Positions 40,360-51,251 of a stretch of DNA of 64,000 bases are shown here, one piece after another. The stretch's first letter is position 1. Every line of letters begins with the position of its first letter. Source of the DNA: Symbiodinium microadriaticum (lineage: Eukaryota; Sar; Dinophyceae; Suessiales; Symbiodiniaceae); assembly GCA_001939145.1 (NCBI GenBank), contig LSRX01000811.1, positions 75,782 to 139,781 on the forward strand. Direction: 5' to 3'. Position numbers and translations under genes: made by a program. The notes beneath the pieces were generated by a model. It made no database searches. It saw nothing but the letters and a program-made list of their open reading frames with translations, and had not been told where the DNA came from.

Positions 40360-42409
40360 TAGGGTTATGCGCCTACAGTTTATGGGTATAGGGTTCTGCG
40401 CCTACAGTTTTGGAGCCGACGCGCCAACGCGGGTCGGCGTCGTGCGCAAGTGCTCACGAAGCTGTACATGCACGAAACTAAAATGAAACGACTAAAAGGC
40501 GTCACCACCCGAGATGCAAAAGCAGGCAGCTAACTACTCTACGAATTTATCGGGTCCGGAGTAATACATGAATCCAATTCAGAAACGTTGGTCTCTGTTA
40601 GGACTCTTCATATGGATCCTAATATTTTGGGGTTATACAGCCGATTTTTTTAAAAGCAAGTTCCTACATCACCGTGGGACGGCGAATAGCTCCTAGATCC
40701 CCTGCCTAAACCGGACCCTATCTGACATATGGTGGTTTAGGGTTTTAGGGTTTTAGGGTTTAGGGTTTTAGAGTTTTAGGGTTTAGGGTATTGTGTTTTT
40801 TGTCAGCTGCGGGTCGGGAAAGTTGCCTTCCTCTGCCATACCCATGTGTTGTAGGTTCTCTGAAGAAAGGCTATTATTCAACCTATTCGGCCCTACAGGA
40901 TTACTTGCTCATGAAAGATTCAAGTGAAGCCGAGACCACATTGCTTCTTATCAGATGTTCCATGCTTTAGCAAACATAGGCTCTGGCACGTACTTCGACA
41001 GGTGTGCAGCATGCTCTCGTGGTCTAGGCACTTAGGCTTAAACATGCTTAAACTGCTATGAGCCATACAAGGTGTATTATGTAGGGTTTCGCGATTTTCA
41101 AGCTTGGAAGTCCTGAGCAAGTCAGGTGCAAAGTAGATGTCGCTTTGAGTGGGTTTGGTTCTTTGTCGCCTAGAATTTCGATCGCAGCAATTGCCCTAGA
41201 CCGCACACCCCCGAACCCTTCACTCTACACCCCAAGCCCCTGAGCCCAAAACCCAAACCCTAAACACCCGAACAGAATGCTTTTACCCTAAACCCTAAAC
41301 CCTAATACCACTTGTAATGGAGTTGTTGGGGTCTTCAGGCTAAAAAGCCCTAAGGCGTCGGATCCATCTTGAAGTGGTTGTCGGCTAACGACCCTGGCAC
41401 TCCAACTACCCTGAAAGTAGATACCCTAAGCCCCTAAACCCTTGCACCATTTATAGGCCATACTATAGGCTTCAGGAGATGATATCATTGGGCGGAACCT
41501 GGTGTCCAAATAACCCGAAAAGTGAAGCCCAGTTATGGTCATTGTAGAGTTTTGGAGATAATAACATTGGGGGATCCCGGCTGCGGTCTGGGTTGAGGAT
41601 AATAGATGTTCAGAATTTGAGAGAGCATATGATTGGTAGCTACTTGGATCCTTAGCGTTGCAGTTAGAGTCTATTCCCGTTACCTTATTCACGATGTCGC
41701 TTGCTGCGTTGGTTTTTCCGGGGCAGGGACATTGCTAGTACGCTTAGAACTAACCTACTTGTAGTTCCCTCAGAGGCTTACCTTGTTGATGTCTTGCAAT
41801 TGTATTTAGTATCCTAACCAGAATCACAGGGGAACTGCTTTGGGTGTATAGTATACGAGGTATACATTGCTTCCATAACTGACCGCAAAGTAATTCTTTC
41901 CTGCTTCTCGGACATTGTGCGTCTGTGCAAAGAATTATGACATCTGGCTACTCTGCGGCAGCCCTGATTCTAGTAAAGCAGTGGAATCCATTGGCTCGCG
42001 AGTGAACCTCAGGCTTAGCTCTTAGAATCCCTGCATCCAACCAGAACAGACCATAGCATCATTTTATGTTGTGTTTAGGATTTATGGTATTTAGGAGGTT
42101 CGCATGGGCTCGCTGTATCTGGCATACCTGGCTGCAAGTTAACACCCAGTGGAGCAGATTCTATGGTATTATAGAGGCCCGAACAGTTCGGACAATAAGT
42201 TTTTGGGGCATAGTCTACTATAATGCTATAACTATCTAGGGACTACCAGGGAATGCTGGTGTCAAACAAACAATTAATCATGTCTCATTCTGCAGACTCC
42301 GAAACCCAAAACCCAAAACCATAAAACCCCACAGCCCTAAACCCTAAAGCCTAAACCCTAAAACTCTGAACCCAAAACCCTAAACCCAAAACCCTGAACC
42401 CTCCATCAC
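40360..42409. other. Unassigned sequence
   Basis: TTTAGGG variants at 40735-40795 and CCCTAAA variants at 41205-41310 and 42300-42400. The minus frames at 40920-41120 and 41426-41692 lack motif or splice support. Confidence 0.3.
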
Positions 42410-42470
42410 ATCGACCCATAGACTGAGAATTCTTTCTGCTTCTCCCAGAAACGCTTGTTTCATCGTGAGG
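42410..42470 (-). CDS. Candidate internal exon, unknown protein
   Basis: Minus strand: the acceptor CCCTAAG precedes the frame LTMKQAFLGEAERILSLWV and the donor GAT|GTGATGG. It is flanked by CCCTAAA on the left and TTTAGGG on the right. Confidence 0.45.
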
Positions 42471-42524
42471 CTTAGGGTTTAGGGATTCAGGGATTTAGGG
42501 TTTAGGGTCTAGCCCTTAGAGTGT

Positions 42525-42609
42525 ATACCTAAACCCCAAAAAGTAGATAAAATAATAGCCCAAGACCCTTAAAAGGCTATTATCTTATATAGTTTTGGGG
42601 TTCAGGTAG
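42525..42609. mobile_element. Family C foldback element, copy 3
   Basis: TACCTAAACCCCAAAAAGTAG against TAGTTTTGGGGTTCAGGTAGG, with the core ATAATAGCCCAAGACCCTTA. Confidence 0.8.
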
Positions 42610-43144
42610 GGTTTAGGCGTCATGTGCCATGTGCTGCCTTACAGAAGCTTTGACAACCAGGCTAGTGCCTTGAGGTCCGCTATTGCTAAAAATGAGGACG
42701 CCCAAGTTACGTTATGGCTATGTCTCAGGCCCTGGGATTAAACCAGGAGAATCTAAATCTCCTTGCTTTTTGAATATAACGCAATCAAATTCAAGATCCA
42801 CCTAGAACTTAAGGTGCCACGTAGACCCTTGATCAGGATACCCCCATTCTTTCATGAGGTTTAGAATAGGGGTCCTAATACGACTTGTGTTAAGGGGTAT
42901 TCATTCAGTTGAAGTCTATACTGTCCTTAACTACACGGTTTCGGAGCCTAGCGGGCGGCTTCAGGGTCAAGTTTAGGGTGTATAGGGTTTAGACTTAGAG
43001 TCCACCATAACCTTCCAAAACCTACTTCTTTGCAGGGTTCTTATTGCAAACCTAGATATGAAATATGTAGTTTAGAAGGACGCTGCACGCAAGTAGGTTC
43101 TGGTGGGTTAAAGTACTAGGCTGGCCCTTTAATATAATCAAAGA

Positions 43145-43350
43145 AAATGCTAAACCCTAAAATCCCTAATCCCCAACCCTTAACCCTAAAGCCCTAACCC
43201 CTACACCCGAAAGCCCTAAACCCTTGAACCCCAAAGCCTTAAACCCCAAAGCCGTAAACCCTAAAAACCCCCAAACTAAAACCCAAAACCCTCAAACCCT
43301 TATACCCAAAACCCTTAAACCCTAGAGCCTAAAACCCTAAACCCTTTTAA
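43145..43350. repeat. CCCTAAA-derived block
   Basis: Some 20 variants, mainly CCCTAAA, CCCCAAA and AACCCTTAAA. Confidence 0.85.
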
Positions 43351-43355
43351 TGAAC

Positions 43356-43413
43356 CCTGAGGTTGGCAGCCATTGGAATCCACATCCTTCCGCAGGAACT
43401 CCGGCAGCCCAAC
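43356..43413 (-). CDS. Candidate internal exon, unknown protein
   Basis: Minus strand: a CCGTCCCCCCAG acceptor with a good pyrimidine tract precedes the frame VGLPEFLRKDVDSNGCQPQ, with donor G|GTTCATT. Confidence 0.45.
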
Positions 43414-43874
43414 CTGGGGGGACGGGGTTCAGAACGAAGGGTCGGCTTTGTGCCATTTTTTGCGAGGTTTAGGGTTTAAGGGTTGGGGTTTAGAGCTTTG
43501 GAGTTAAGGGTTTACGGGTTTGTGTTTAGGGTTGTGAAGCTTAAGGGGTCTATAGGTCTTACTTGTGTATCCTGAAGGAACGACACGGAATTTTCGTGCC
43601 CCAAACAGGATTAAAGGTCACCTCCCCTATTACTGGGATTATGTAGGAACCTGATTAAGAAACCCTGGCCCTATAACCCCAATATACTAGGACTAAAAAA
43701 AGAACCCGAATAAAGACCCTAGATTTCTTAATCCGGTTCCTAGATTCGAAGCGCTTCGGAGGCTTATAAGGTTTTGGAGAGCCCGCTACGAGACTCAAGG
43801 CCTTGTGGGGTTTAGGTTTAGGATACAGGAACCCTAAACCCTGAACCCTAAACCCTCAACCCAAAACCCAAAAC

Positions 43875-43918
43875 CCAGAAAGTAGAGCCCTGCAGCCCAC
43901 GACAGAAATGCGGAGCGA
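43875..43918 (-). CDS. Candidate short exon, C2-domain-like start
   Basis: Minus strand: the acceptor AACCCGAG precedes the frame SLRISVVGCRALLS and the donor CTGG|GTTTTGGG. The pattern LRIxVVxCRxLL is typical of the first beta-strand of C2 domains, but 14 residues cannot establish this. Confidence 0.3.
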
Positions 43919-44204
43919 CTCGGGTTTTGGGATCTGTAGGAGGCTTGGTGTTTAGATTTACGGGGTTTCGGGCTTTCAAGCGTTATGGTTTACGTTTTAG
44001 GGGGTTTAAGGTTTATACGGTTTAGGGGTTTAAATTATTTTGTGAGGTTTTCGTTATGGAGTGAGCCTTCGGGTCATGTGACTTCGTTACCAGTCCAGCA
44101 CATAGCCCTTTGAATCAAAAGGGTTTCCTCTGTCTGATTATGCAGTTTTGCGGGTAAGCCTTATTCCAAACAAGATCACAGGATACAACCCCCCACACCC
44201 AAAA

Positions 44205-44345
44205 CCCTAAACCGCCTAAACCCCTAAACGATACACCCTAAACCCCCAAACCCTTTACCCCGAAGCGATACACCCTAAACCCCCCAAACCCTAAACCCCC
44301 AAACCCCGAAACGATACACCCTAAACCCCCACCCAAACCCTAAAC
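44205..44345. repeat. Array with CGATACACCCTAAACCCCC units
   Basis: Three units contain CGATACACCCTAAACCCCC separated by CCCTAAA-type heptamers. Confidence 0.85.
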
Positions 44346-44405
44346 CCCTATGCCAGAAGCCCTAAGCCGCAAGCCCTGCAATCCCTCGAGGTCAAAGCCT
44401 TCGGG
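44346..44405 (-). CDS. Candidate internal exon, unknown protein
   Basis: Minus strand: a CCCGAAG acceptor precedes the frame FDLEGLQGLRLRASGIG and the donor GG|GTTTAGGG. The register stays open upstream to about 44430 (PLHVGALRPEG), so the exon may be longer. Confidence 0.4.
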
Positions 44406-44437
44406 TCGAAGCGCCCCAACGTGCAACGGATTTTTTA

Positions 44438-44538
44438 TGGGACTTTCCAAAAATTAGGGTACCTTATTTTGGGGTCCTTACAATAAGGATCCCACTATTT
44501 AGGGTACTATGTTAGGGTCCCCTATTTTCGGAAACCCC
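44438..44538. mobile_element. Family I foldback element, copy 1
   Basis: TGGGACTTTCCAAAAATTAGGG and TCCCCTATTTTCGGAAACCCC are the arms. It is the reverse complement of the copy at 62281-62388. Confidence 0.7.
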
Positions 44539-44818
44539 CTTATGCCCTTGCTCTAAGTAAGAGTTTGAAAGGACAGGAGCTAAATCCTAACCCTCCCGGC
44601 CGACCAACACCAAAAAAAAAAACAAAAAACTAACAACCCGCCCCCCCGCTCAACCCACCCCCTTCTCCAAAACAGGAGGCAACACAACAGTTTAGATCCC
44701 ACACCTTTAGCCTAAATCGTAAACCCTCAACCCCAAGCCCCAAGCCCCAAACCCCGAACCCCAAACTCTGAACCCTAAACCTTAAACCCTAAACAAACCC
44801 CTCATCAGCTCAAGCAAC

Positions 44819-44872
44819 CCCCGCCCCGCCGTTCATCATGGAAGGCTCGCCATGTCATCGCCGTCAGCCTGG
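44819..44872 (-). CDS. Candidate internal exon, unknown protein
   Basis: Minus strand: the acceptor AACCCAAG precedes the frame ARLTAMTWRAFHDERRG and the donor GGGG|GTTGCTTG. Other registers are closed. Confidence 0.45.
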
Positions 44873-45023
44873 CTTGGGTTTAAGCCTTAGGGTTTAGATT
44901 CTGGGGTTTAGGGTTTAAGGGTTAAGGGCTGAGGTTGGTTGGTTGGCTCAAAGACACAAGTGTGTCATCCCTGGGCAAAGAGATCCAGGGAATGAGGCGG
45001 ATGAGGAAGAGGGGGAGCCCTGA

Positions 45024-45790
45024 GTGCTTGCACCGACAGGTGCCCTGGCCCCCAGAAAGCCAAAACAACTACAGCAGCAGCGCTTAATGCCTCTGAAGGC
45101 CTCCTATCTCAAGCACTCGGGCTTTCATGCCTCTGCAGGATGCCCATGCCGGCACCAGAATTGGTGCGCACCTTCGCATGTGCCTCTTGCGAAATCCACT
45201 ATGTCCGCCGGTCTGTGGGCAGTACAGCAAGATCCTCGAGGCTGCGGCAAGGCCTTCTCATCGGGACTGCTCACATCTGCCAATCACATGTGAATAAATG
45301 CTGGCGCACCTCTTGTTGTAGAAGATGCAGTAGCGAACGGAAGCTCGGGATGGCTTGAAACCGAGGCGTCCTAGCATCAGCAACGCAAGAGCAGCAGGTC
45401 CGAGCAGGTGGTTCCTGTGCAACAGAAAGGTACTTGAGAGGCATCACGTGTTTCGCCAACTGCGGCTTCCACCTGGCAAGAGATACCTGAAAAAACACAT
45501 CTTTCACATAAGCCGAATGCATACCATGACTGCGTCTGCAGGTGGACCACACCGGCCAGTCCAAGACTGTCCATTCGTCCAACAGGTTAAGAGGTTTTTG
45601 CCAATTAATAGAATCAAGCAAATGAGCCGTGGAGAAGCACGCTCCTGCAAGAGTGTCTTGATTCTGCACCCACAACGAGTGTCTAACGGAGGCGACCTCG
45701 ATCACGACTTTAGCAGGTGCGCACAGCTTCCAGCCCAGCTCTGCCCTGCAGACTTTTGCAGACCTCTAGCGGCTTGTGCCCAACAGTAGC
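45024..45790 (-). CDS. Coding-like region, strand uncertain (minus preferred)
   Basis: A 144-residue minus frame (45705-45271) contains LLDSINWQKPLNLLDEWTVL and stays protein-like in the same register for another 240 bases with three stops. A plus-strand frame of the same length (45355-45789) overlaps it. The region has no telomere motifs. Whichever strand is real, no domain is recognised; the minus reading could be a decayed gene. Confidence 0.35.
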
Positions 45791-46146
45791 CGCGCCCACG
45801 ACGCATAAGCATCAGAGAGCACTGAGTTTGGGTGCCCCAAAGCCAGGGTTATAGGGTTTAGGGTTTCGGGTTTAGGGCTTAAAGGTTTAAGGGTAAGGGT
45901 TAGGGGTTTGCTGGAAACCCGAATACCCCTTAAACAAGGAGTAGACCCGAAAGAACCGAAGACTTAAGCGTCCTAAGGGGTATCGGGCTCATTCCATGTA
46001 TAGGCCGTGCCGGAACCGGGAGCCCCTTTTATGGCGAAAGCTTGTAAGATGTAGGCCCATGGACCCCAAGAGTTCGATTAGATCTTTGTAGGAAGCAAGG
46101 CTAAGGATTGTGGGGATAGGGAACCTCAGGGGGGACATAGTACCTT

Positions 46147-46240
46147 ACCCATAGGCTCCGTAGTAGTTGGAGCGCGGCGTTACCTTATAAGGATCCTAAA
46201 TAGAAACCCATACAAGAACTACTCTGGAGCCTATGGGTAA
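46147..46240. mobile_element. Family B foldback element
   Basis: TACCCATAGGCTCCGTAGTAG and CTACTCTGGAGCCTATGGGTA, with TA at both ends. Confidence 0.85.
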
Positions 46241-46745
46241 TTAAAGGAGTTAGCGATTCCGGTCGTGGGGTTATCGGGATTGGCATGTAGCCGCCTTCAT
46301 TGGAGTGTTTTTTGGCTACCCTGTTTCCTCTCTTATGGAACCGCCGAAACCAATATTGGTATCCCAGAAAGCGCAATACCTCCTGACTAAGGAGCACACC
46401 TCGAACTTGTATAGGGCCTCTATCATGTAAGGTATAGGGGTTAAAGATTGTTGGGGGTCTTTTTTGGCTTTGGCGCTTGGGGCTTAGGCTTAGACGTTTG
46501 GGGTATATAGAGGTTAAGGATGAGCTTCGTTCAGCATGGCTTAGGCGTTTCTAGGGTTTAGGGGTTTAGGTTTTAGGGCATTTCTAGGGAATTACGAAGC
46601 CCCTTATTTATCCACAAGTGGTTCAGGGCTTCTGTCTTCCAAGAACGTTGTAGGTTGCGATCGATACTATACAAAATCTTCGCTGGAGACCCTAATCGCG
46701 AAACCATGAAATCTAACCCTAAACCCTAAACTCTAAACCCTTCAC

Positions 46746-46805
46746 CGAGGTGACGAGTAGCAGAGCACCAGAGTACTGAATCCTTCAGGTGCTGGCCCTC
46801 CAATG
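46746..46805 (-). CDS. Candidate internal exon, unknown protein
   Basis: Minus strand: the acceptor CGATCATCAG precedes the frame LEGQHLKDSVLWCSATRHL and the donor CTCG|GTGAAGGGTTTAG, which runs into telomere-like sequence. Confidence 0.45.
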
Positions 46806-46984
46806 CTGATGATCGAGCAATGCGACACTGCATTGAACGTTTCTGAAAGCCCTGACATATATAAGAAGTTCTTTACATACCTTCATCTTAGGACTCTATC
46901 AACAAATCCACTACAAATTACAAGGCTACCACATACTACAAGCTACAACGATACCACAAAAGTTCGTGGAAAACCTCTCCCCTT

Positions 46985-47060
46985 TCAGGTGCCTTGCGCA
47001 CATCTGCTGCGGCAAACGGCGTCGATCTCGGGAAGCGTCAGGGTCCAAGGGCGCAACACT
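46985..47060 (-). CDS. Candidate exon, unknown protein
   Basis: Minus strand: the acceptor GAACTTCACAG precedes the frame VLRPWTLTLPEIDAVCRSRC, then AQGT and a TGA at 46985. It would be terminal, unless a GC donor (CAAG|GCACCTG) is used. Confidence 0.4.
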
Positions 47061-47368
47061 CTGTGAAGTTCAGGGCTAGGGTTTAGGGCTTTAGGGTTTA
47101 GGGTTTCGGGTGTAATGAGGGGTTTAGAGTTTACGGGTTTAGGGTTTAGGGCTGCAGGCGCAGGGGTTTAAGTCTAGGGCCTAGATCGAGATTAGACGTG
47201 TTCGGCCTGTGCGATGTAATACCGGCAAAAATGCCGGCAGGACATATCCGGAGCTCAAAAAAACCTGTCAACATGGAGGATCTGTATTGCCGAGGAGTCT
47301 AGCATGAACCCCGTCTGCATGGACTCTTCATCTGCATGTTGCTGAGAAAACTAGCAGAACTAGCAACT

Positions 47369-47450
47369 ACCCATAGGCTCCATAGTAGTTCCTTTTTGGG
47401 GATTACCTTATAAGGATCCCAGAAAGGAACTACTATGAAGCCTATGGGTA
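47369..47450. mobile_element. Family B foldback element, short core
   Basis: TACCCATAGGCTCCATAGTAG and CTACTATGAAGCCTATGGGTA; the core is about 10 bp shorter than usual. Confidence 0.85.
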
Positions 47451-47796
47451 AGGTTCCATGGGGGTAGTAGCTTCAGCGGAACTCCCAAGGGCCCAGTATG
47501 CAAATACATACATACACACATACATGCAGGGTTTTAGGGTTTATAGGGTTTAGGGATTTAGGGTTTAGGGCATACATACCCGCTTTTGACACGCAATCCC
47601 AAAAGCTCACCCTCCGAGACGAGAAATGTCTGCTGAAGCATCCGTACTAGGGAATCAGGCACACACCCTAAACCCTAAACCCTAAACCCTAGGCCCTAAA
47701 CCCCGAACATCAAAAACCAGCAATTTGCAAAAGCAAAACCTCGAAACCAACACCCTCAATGCGCACAGGCGAGTGGCTCGAGCTTCAGGGCTTAAG

Positions 47797-47884
47797 GTAC
47801 GCCTGGACCCCTAAAGTAGGCAAAACAAAAGCCTTTTAAGGGTCTTGGGTCATTATTTTACCTACTTTTGGGGGTTTAGGCAGG
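47797..47884. mobile_element. Family C foldback element, copy 4 (inverted)
   Basis: GTACGCCTGGACCCCTAAAG to TACTTTTGGGGGTTTAGGCA, with the core AAGGGTCTTGGGTCATTATT, opposite in orientation to the other copies. Confidence 0.75.
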
Positions 47885-48037
47885 TCATAGGTCTGTCTCA
47901 CATGCACTGATCCTACCCCTAGAAAGGGGTTTCAATAGTTCCGTTTAAGTCCACTTTTGCTCACCCACGAACACAAAACCTAAACCGCCAGACCCTAACT
48001 AACCTTAAACCAAAACCCAGAACAACAAAAACCTTAC

Positions 48038-48106
48038 CCCATACTCGCTGCAACCGCGGTACGTGAGCAACGTCGGCGCGGGAGATGTTCTTCCTCGGTC
48101 TTGGGG
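48038..48106 (-). CDS. Candidate internal exon, unknown protein
   Basis: Minus strand: the acceptor TCTCGGAAAAG precedes the frame PRPRKNISRADVAHVPRLQR, then VWG and a GTAAGG donor. It is basic and lies between CCCTAAA-like and TTTAGGG-like blocks. Confidence 0.5.
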
Positions 48107-48184
48107 CTTTTCCGAGACAGCTCAAGTTTAGGGCTTCGAGGGTTTAGAGCTTAGGCCCTAAACCCTGAATCCCGAAGCCTAGAT

Positions 48185-48294
48185 TACTTGGAGGTTCATA
48201 GATATTAGTTATAAGTGGGGTTATACGTTCCCTAATATAACTATAGTTACCTTACTTATAACCCCACTGAGAGCTAACCATGAACCTCCAATTA
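48185..48294. mobile_element. Family A foldback element, complete
   Basis: TACTTGGAGGTTCATAGATA to AACCATGAACCTCCAATTA. Confidence 0.8.
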
Positions 48295-48386
48295 CACTAC
48301 TTACCCTAAACCCTAAACCCTACACCCTAAACTATAAGCCCTAAATCCCAAAGCCTGGATAAGGGTGTCAGGGTTTAGGGCCTGGG

Positions 48387-48455
48387 TCACTGGGAGTCCC
48401 TGAGCATGCATCGGCATGTGGCGATCTCCAGCTTCCGCTTCAGCCCGGCCTCCAA
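48387..48455 (-). CDS. Candidate terminal exon, unknown protein
   Basis: Minus strand: the acceptor ACCCCAAG precedes LEAGLKRKLEIATCRCMLRD, then SQ and TGA (48387). A strongly charged helical segment. Confidence 0.45.
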   Translation of the reverse strand: MEAGLKRKLEIATCRCMLRDSQ

Positions 48456-48599
48456 CTTGGGGTTTCGGGTTTTATAGGGTTTAGGGTTTTATAGGGTTTG
48501 AGGTTTTATAGGGTTTTATAGGGTTTAAGAGTTTTAGACATTTGGGTTTTGGGGCATTTTAGGGCTTAGGGCTTAGAGTTCTCCCAGGTGTTCTGCAAA

Positions 48600-48994
48600 A
48601 TGAACTGCCGATGGAAGAGAAGGCGTCCTGGCCAGACCAAATCTGCTTCACCAGGGAGTCGATTGCATCCAAGGTCAGCAGGTCCCCCCGACCCCCCCTT
48701 CTTGGGTTTAGGGTTTAGGGCTTAGGGTTTAGGGTTTCGGTTTAGGGTCCCCCCGACCCCCCCTTCTTGCCGTAAACGTCCACAGCAAATGCTCCATCGA
48801 GCTTGTGTCTTTCCTCGGTGGCCCATAAGCACTCCTCACCAAACTCCTCACATGAAACATTCCCCCCTCAAAAGCTTCGGATATGAGCAGGGGTGTCATG
48901 GATGACGGGTGAACCAAGATCGACAAGTCTTGGCACGATCGTGGCCTCTGTAAACCTCGAACGTAGGAGCGCTTGCCGAGAGAGCACAAAACCG
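48600..48994 (-). CDS. Coding segment interrupted by a telomere-motif insertion
   Basis: Two minus-strand pieces flank a 41-bp TTTAGGG block. The upstream piece (about 48994-48746) reads ALLRSRFTEATIVPRLVDLG, then after one in-frame TGA EEFGEECLWATEERHKLDGA and VDVYGKKGGSGG. The downstream piece (48704-48600) repeats KKGGSGG, because 24 bases are duplicated, and continues in an open frame (PADLGCNRLPGEADLVWPGR; another register gives LDAIDSLVKQIWSGQDAF). The block is either a recently gained intron or a disrupting insertion. A 99-codon frame at 48729-49028 in a different register is considered a shadow. The product is not recognised. Confidence 0.45.
48681..48769. repeat. 24-bp direct repeats bracketing a TTTAGGG block
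   Basis: GGTCCCCCCGACCCCCCCTT plus CTTG occurs exactly at 48681-48704 and 48746-48769. The 41 bases between them are TTTAGGG-type repeats. The layout resembles a target-site duplication. Confidence 0.9.
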
Positions 48995-49146
48995 CTCGGC
49001 TACGGCTAAAACTTCTACCTAAAGTCATACTACGATTCCCTATTTGCTTGTACAGGGCCTATTCTGGACTTCAAAACCCTAAACCCTAGCCCCTAATCCT
49101 TAAACCCTAAACCCTAAACCTTAAACCCTAAACCCTAAACCCTCAG

Positions 49147-49245
49147 TGGGATCTCTGGAAAAGTTGAGGATTGCGGGCCATCCCGGGCTTGGCCTTAAGA
49201 TCTCGAAGTCTCAAGAGCCTCGGCCAGCTTCTGACTTGAGAACCC
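49147..49245 (-). CDS. Candidate exon, unknown protein
   Basis: On the minus strand the longest open register reads SQVRSWPRLLRLRDLKAKPG, then MARNPQLFQRSH and TGA. A second register (SQKLAEALETSRS) is also plausible. It lies between CCCTAAA (49075-49145) and TTTAGGG (49268-49320) blocks. Confidence 0.35.
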
Positions 49246-49321
49246 CCCCCCCGGAAGTTCATTTGTTTTGGGGGTTTAGGGGTTTGGGTTTAGGGTTTAG
49301 GGTTTAGGGTTTAGGGGTCTA

Positions 49322-49434
49322 GTTAAAGGAAACTCGAGGTGGGGAGTGTAGGGCATCTATAAAGCTTCTATAAGGTATATAGACCTTCCATAAGGCTCCT
49401 ATAACGGTAACTACCCACCTGAAAATGTCCTAGA
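49322..49434. mobile_element. Family G foldback element, copy 2
   Basis: GTTAAAGGAAACTCGAGGTG ... ACCCACCTGAAAATGTCCTA. Same orientation as 33624-33748 and over 80% identical by eye. Confidence 0.7.
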
Positions 49435-49494
49435 TCAAGGTGGCTATCCAGCTTGAGGGTTTTTTGGGTTTTTTTGGGTGGATTAAAGGAACTC

Positions 49495-49570
49495 CAAGGT
49501 TTAGGGTTTAGGGATTTAGGGGTTTAGGGGTTTAGGGGTTTAGGGGTTTAGGGTTTAGGGCTTTAGGGTA
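49495..49570. repeat. Interstitial TTTAGGG block
   Basis: About ten TTTAGGG or TTTAGGGG units. Confidence 0.95.
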
Positions 49571-49574
49571 AGAT

Positions 49575-49904
49575 GTCGAGAGGTTTTTAAGGGCTGTTTA
49601 CAAGAACGAGTGCGGATAACAGCATGCTGGGCAATTGATCTGACGACTAACATTGACGGTACATACCCATCATCGCATGTGGAGCCAATTGGAAAACCGA
49701 TCTTACACACCGGGTTTTGAAGTAACCACGGAGAAATTAAACAACTAGACTTTGATTTCATGCTGGTTCCTTGAAGGAACGGGTAACAACAAAACACTTC
49801 AAGCATGGTACTGCAGAACGTATTACAAGGAACGCCATGGATAACCATCAGGCAATCGTCCTCAGGTCCCTAGCTAAGTCCCAGACAGTACAGTCGTTGA
49901 GCAA
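49575..49904. other. Unique segment, weak minus-strand frame
   Basis: A minus-strand ATG frame (49848-49555, starting MVIHGVPCNTFCSTMLEVFC) is open for about 95 codons but ends in the telomere block. It has neither a domain nor charge patterning to support it. Confidence 0.25.
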
Positions 49905-50000
49905 TACAGGGCCCTTAGTAATTAGAACGGGGCTTTGAGGTGCATTATAACATATCACTATAAGGAACCCCAAAATAGCATTGGAAACTATTCAGGCCTA
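49905..50000. mobile_element. Family E foldback element
   Basis: CAGGGCCCTTAGTAATTAGAA ... GGAAACTATTCAGGCCTA, with CCCCAAAATAGCATTGG near the right end. Related to 62084-62182 and 5311-5373. Confidence 0.6.
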
Positions 50001-50010
50001 AACCCAAAAC

Positions 50011-50158
50011 CGTAAAGCCCTGAGCCGTATCTTAGCACCGGAATCTCTTTCTCGGCAGTGGCTGCTGAGGCCCAGGCGCGATCGAGTGGACGGGCCTTTC
50101 TCCAGCAGATCCTGTGCTTTTGAACTTCTTCTTCGTTTGAGTAAGAATCGTCAGGATT
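50011..50158 (-). CDS. Candidate internal exon (about 49 codons), unknown protein
   Basis: The minus strand is open throughout: NPDDSYSNEEEVQKHRICWR, KARPLDRAWASAATAEKEIP, VLRYGSGLYG. The donor ACG|GTTTTGGGTTTAGG is again telomere-like. The 5' boundary is uncertain (an AG occurs at AAGAAG within the frame). One of the longest single-register segments in the window. Confidence 0.5.
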
Positions 50159-50294
50159 TGAAGTACATGATAATAAATATAAACCCTAAACCCTAAACCC
50201 TAAATCCTAAACCCTACAATATTGTTATACAGAGACTACAAGGGGCTACCTAGGGTGTGCTACTAAATTCCGCCCCCCCCTGCGTCACTAACAG

Positions 50295-50902
50295 CCTGAG
50301 GGATCCTCCTCTTGGAAGAGAACGGCCCCTTTCGTAAGGGTTTGGGGTTTAGGCTATGAGGCTTTAGGGTTTTAGGGTTTAGGATTGAAGGGTTTAAGGG
50401 TTTCAAGGGTTTAGGATTGAAGGGTTTAAGGGTTTCAAGGGTTTAGGGTTTAAGGGTTTCAAGGGTTTAGACTATGAGGGGGAGTCCAGAAAATGATTTG
50501 CCCATGTTTCTTGAACAGCACTTCTGCAGGTGATGAAGGGCTTCCGGTCGCACGGTTCAAAAAAATTGTGAGTGATCCGACGCAGAATGAGTCAGTGCGT
50601 TCTCCTGTGCATTCTGGAATTTGTAGCTACATGTGCAGGGGGTACATATAACCTGGATCACCGCCTCAAGAAAGTGATTGTAGTGTGTGTGCGACCAACC
50701 CTTCCTACTGCTACTGCCCGTCTACGGCTACGTAATGCTACTGCTAAAACCCACTACGACCGACAACAGCAACCACAACCACCACGGCCCAAAGTGCACT
50801 GAAACCGAGGTTGCCGTCCTTGGCGTCTTCGAGCTCCTTCAGAAGGATTCACGGTTGTACAGTCTGAGACGAAGATTTCCCTTCTTGGCCTCAGGCCTTT
50901 AG
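50295..50902 (+). CDS. Possible three-exon plus-strand gene (3' part)
   Basis: Segment 1 (50295-50333) follows an intron-like CGTCACTAACAG with a pyrimidine-rich tract and reads PEGSSSWKRTAPF before GTAAGG. Segment 2 (about 50520-50624) reads TSAGDEGLPVARFKKIVSDP. Segment 3 (about 50790-50902) reads TEVAVLGVFELLQKDSRLYS and ends LASGL with TAG. The minus strand is open over segments 1 and 2, so only segment 3 is strand-specific. Phases were not resolved. Confidence 0.35.
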
Positions 50903-51251
50903 ACGCATGGATAAGTCATTAAAGGAGTTTCACACAACAAGGCACGCCACTATAGACGACATATAGTCGAATCCTCCTCCTTGTAATACCCCTTATCCCT
51001 TCGTCGAATCGTTCTATCCTGACTCCTCAAACCTTAACGCCTTAACCTTTTGTCTGAGGTCTCCAGTGACTTAGTCATGCTACCTTCTAGAAGAGCATGC
51101 GCTGCTCGAAAACGATTGAAGCTTCATTAGGAGCCGGAATACCCTAAACCCTAAACCTTCAAACCCTAGAAACCCTAAAAGGAATCCTAGAAACCCTGAA
51201 AGGAATCCTAGGGAGTAGGACTGGGATCTGGACCAGTACTAGGGTTTAGTG

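Noticed and set aside
48729-49028. 99-residue minus frame MTLGRSFSRS...
   Set aside because: Another minus register across the same bases is more protein-like and matches the duplicated KKGGSGG boundary.
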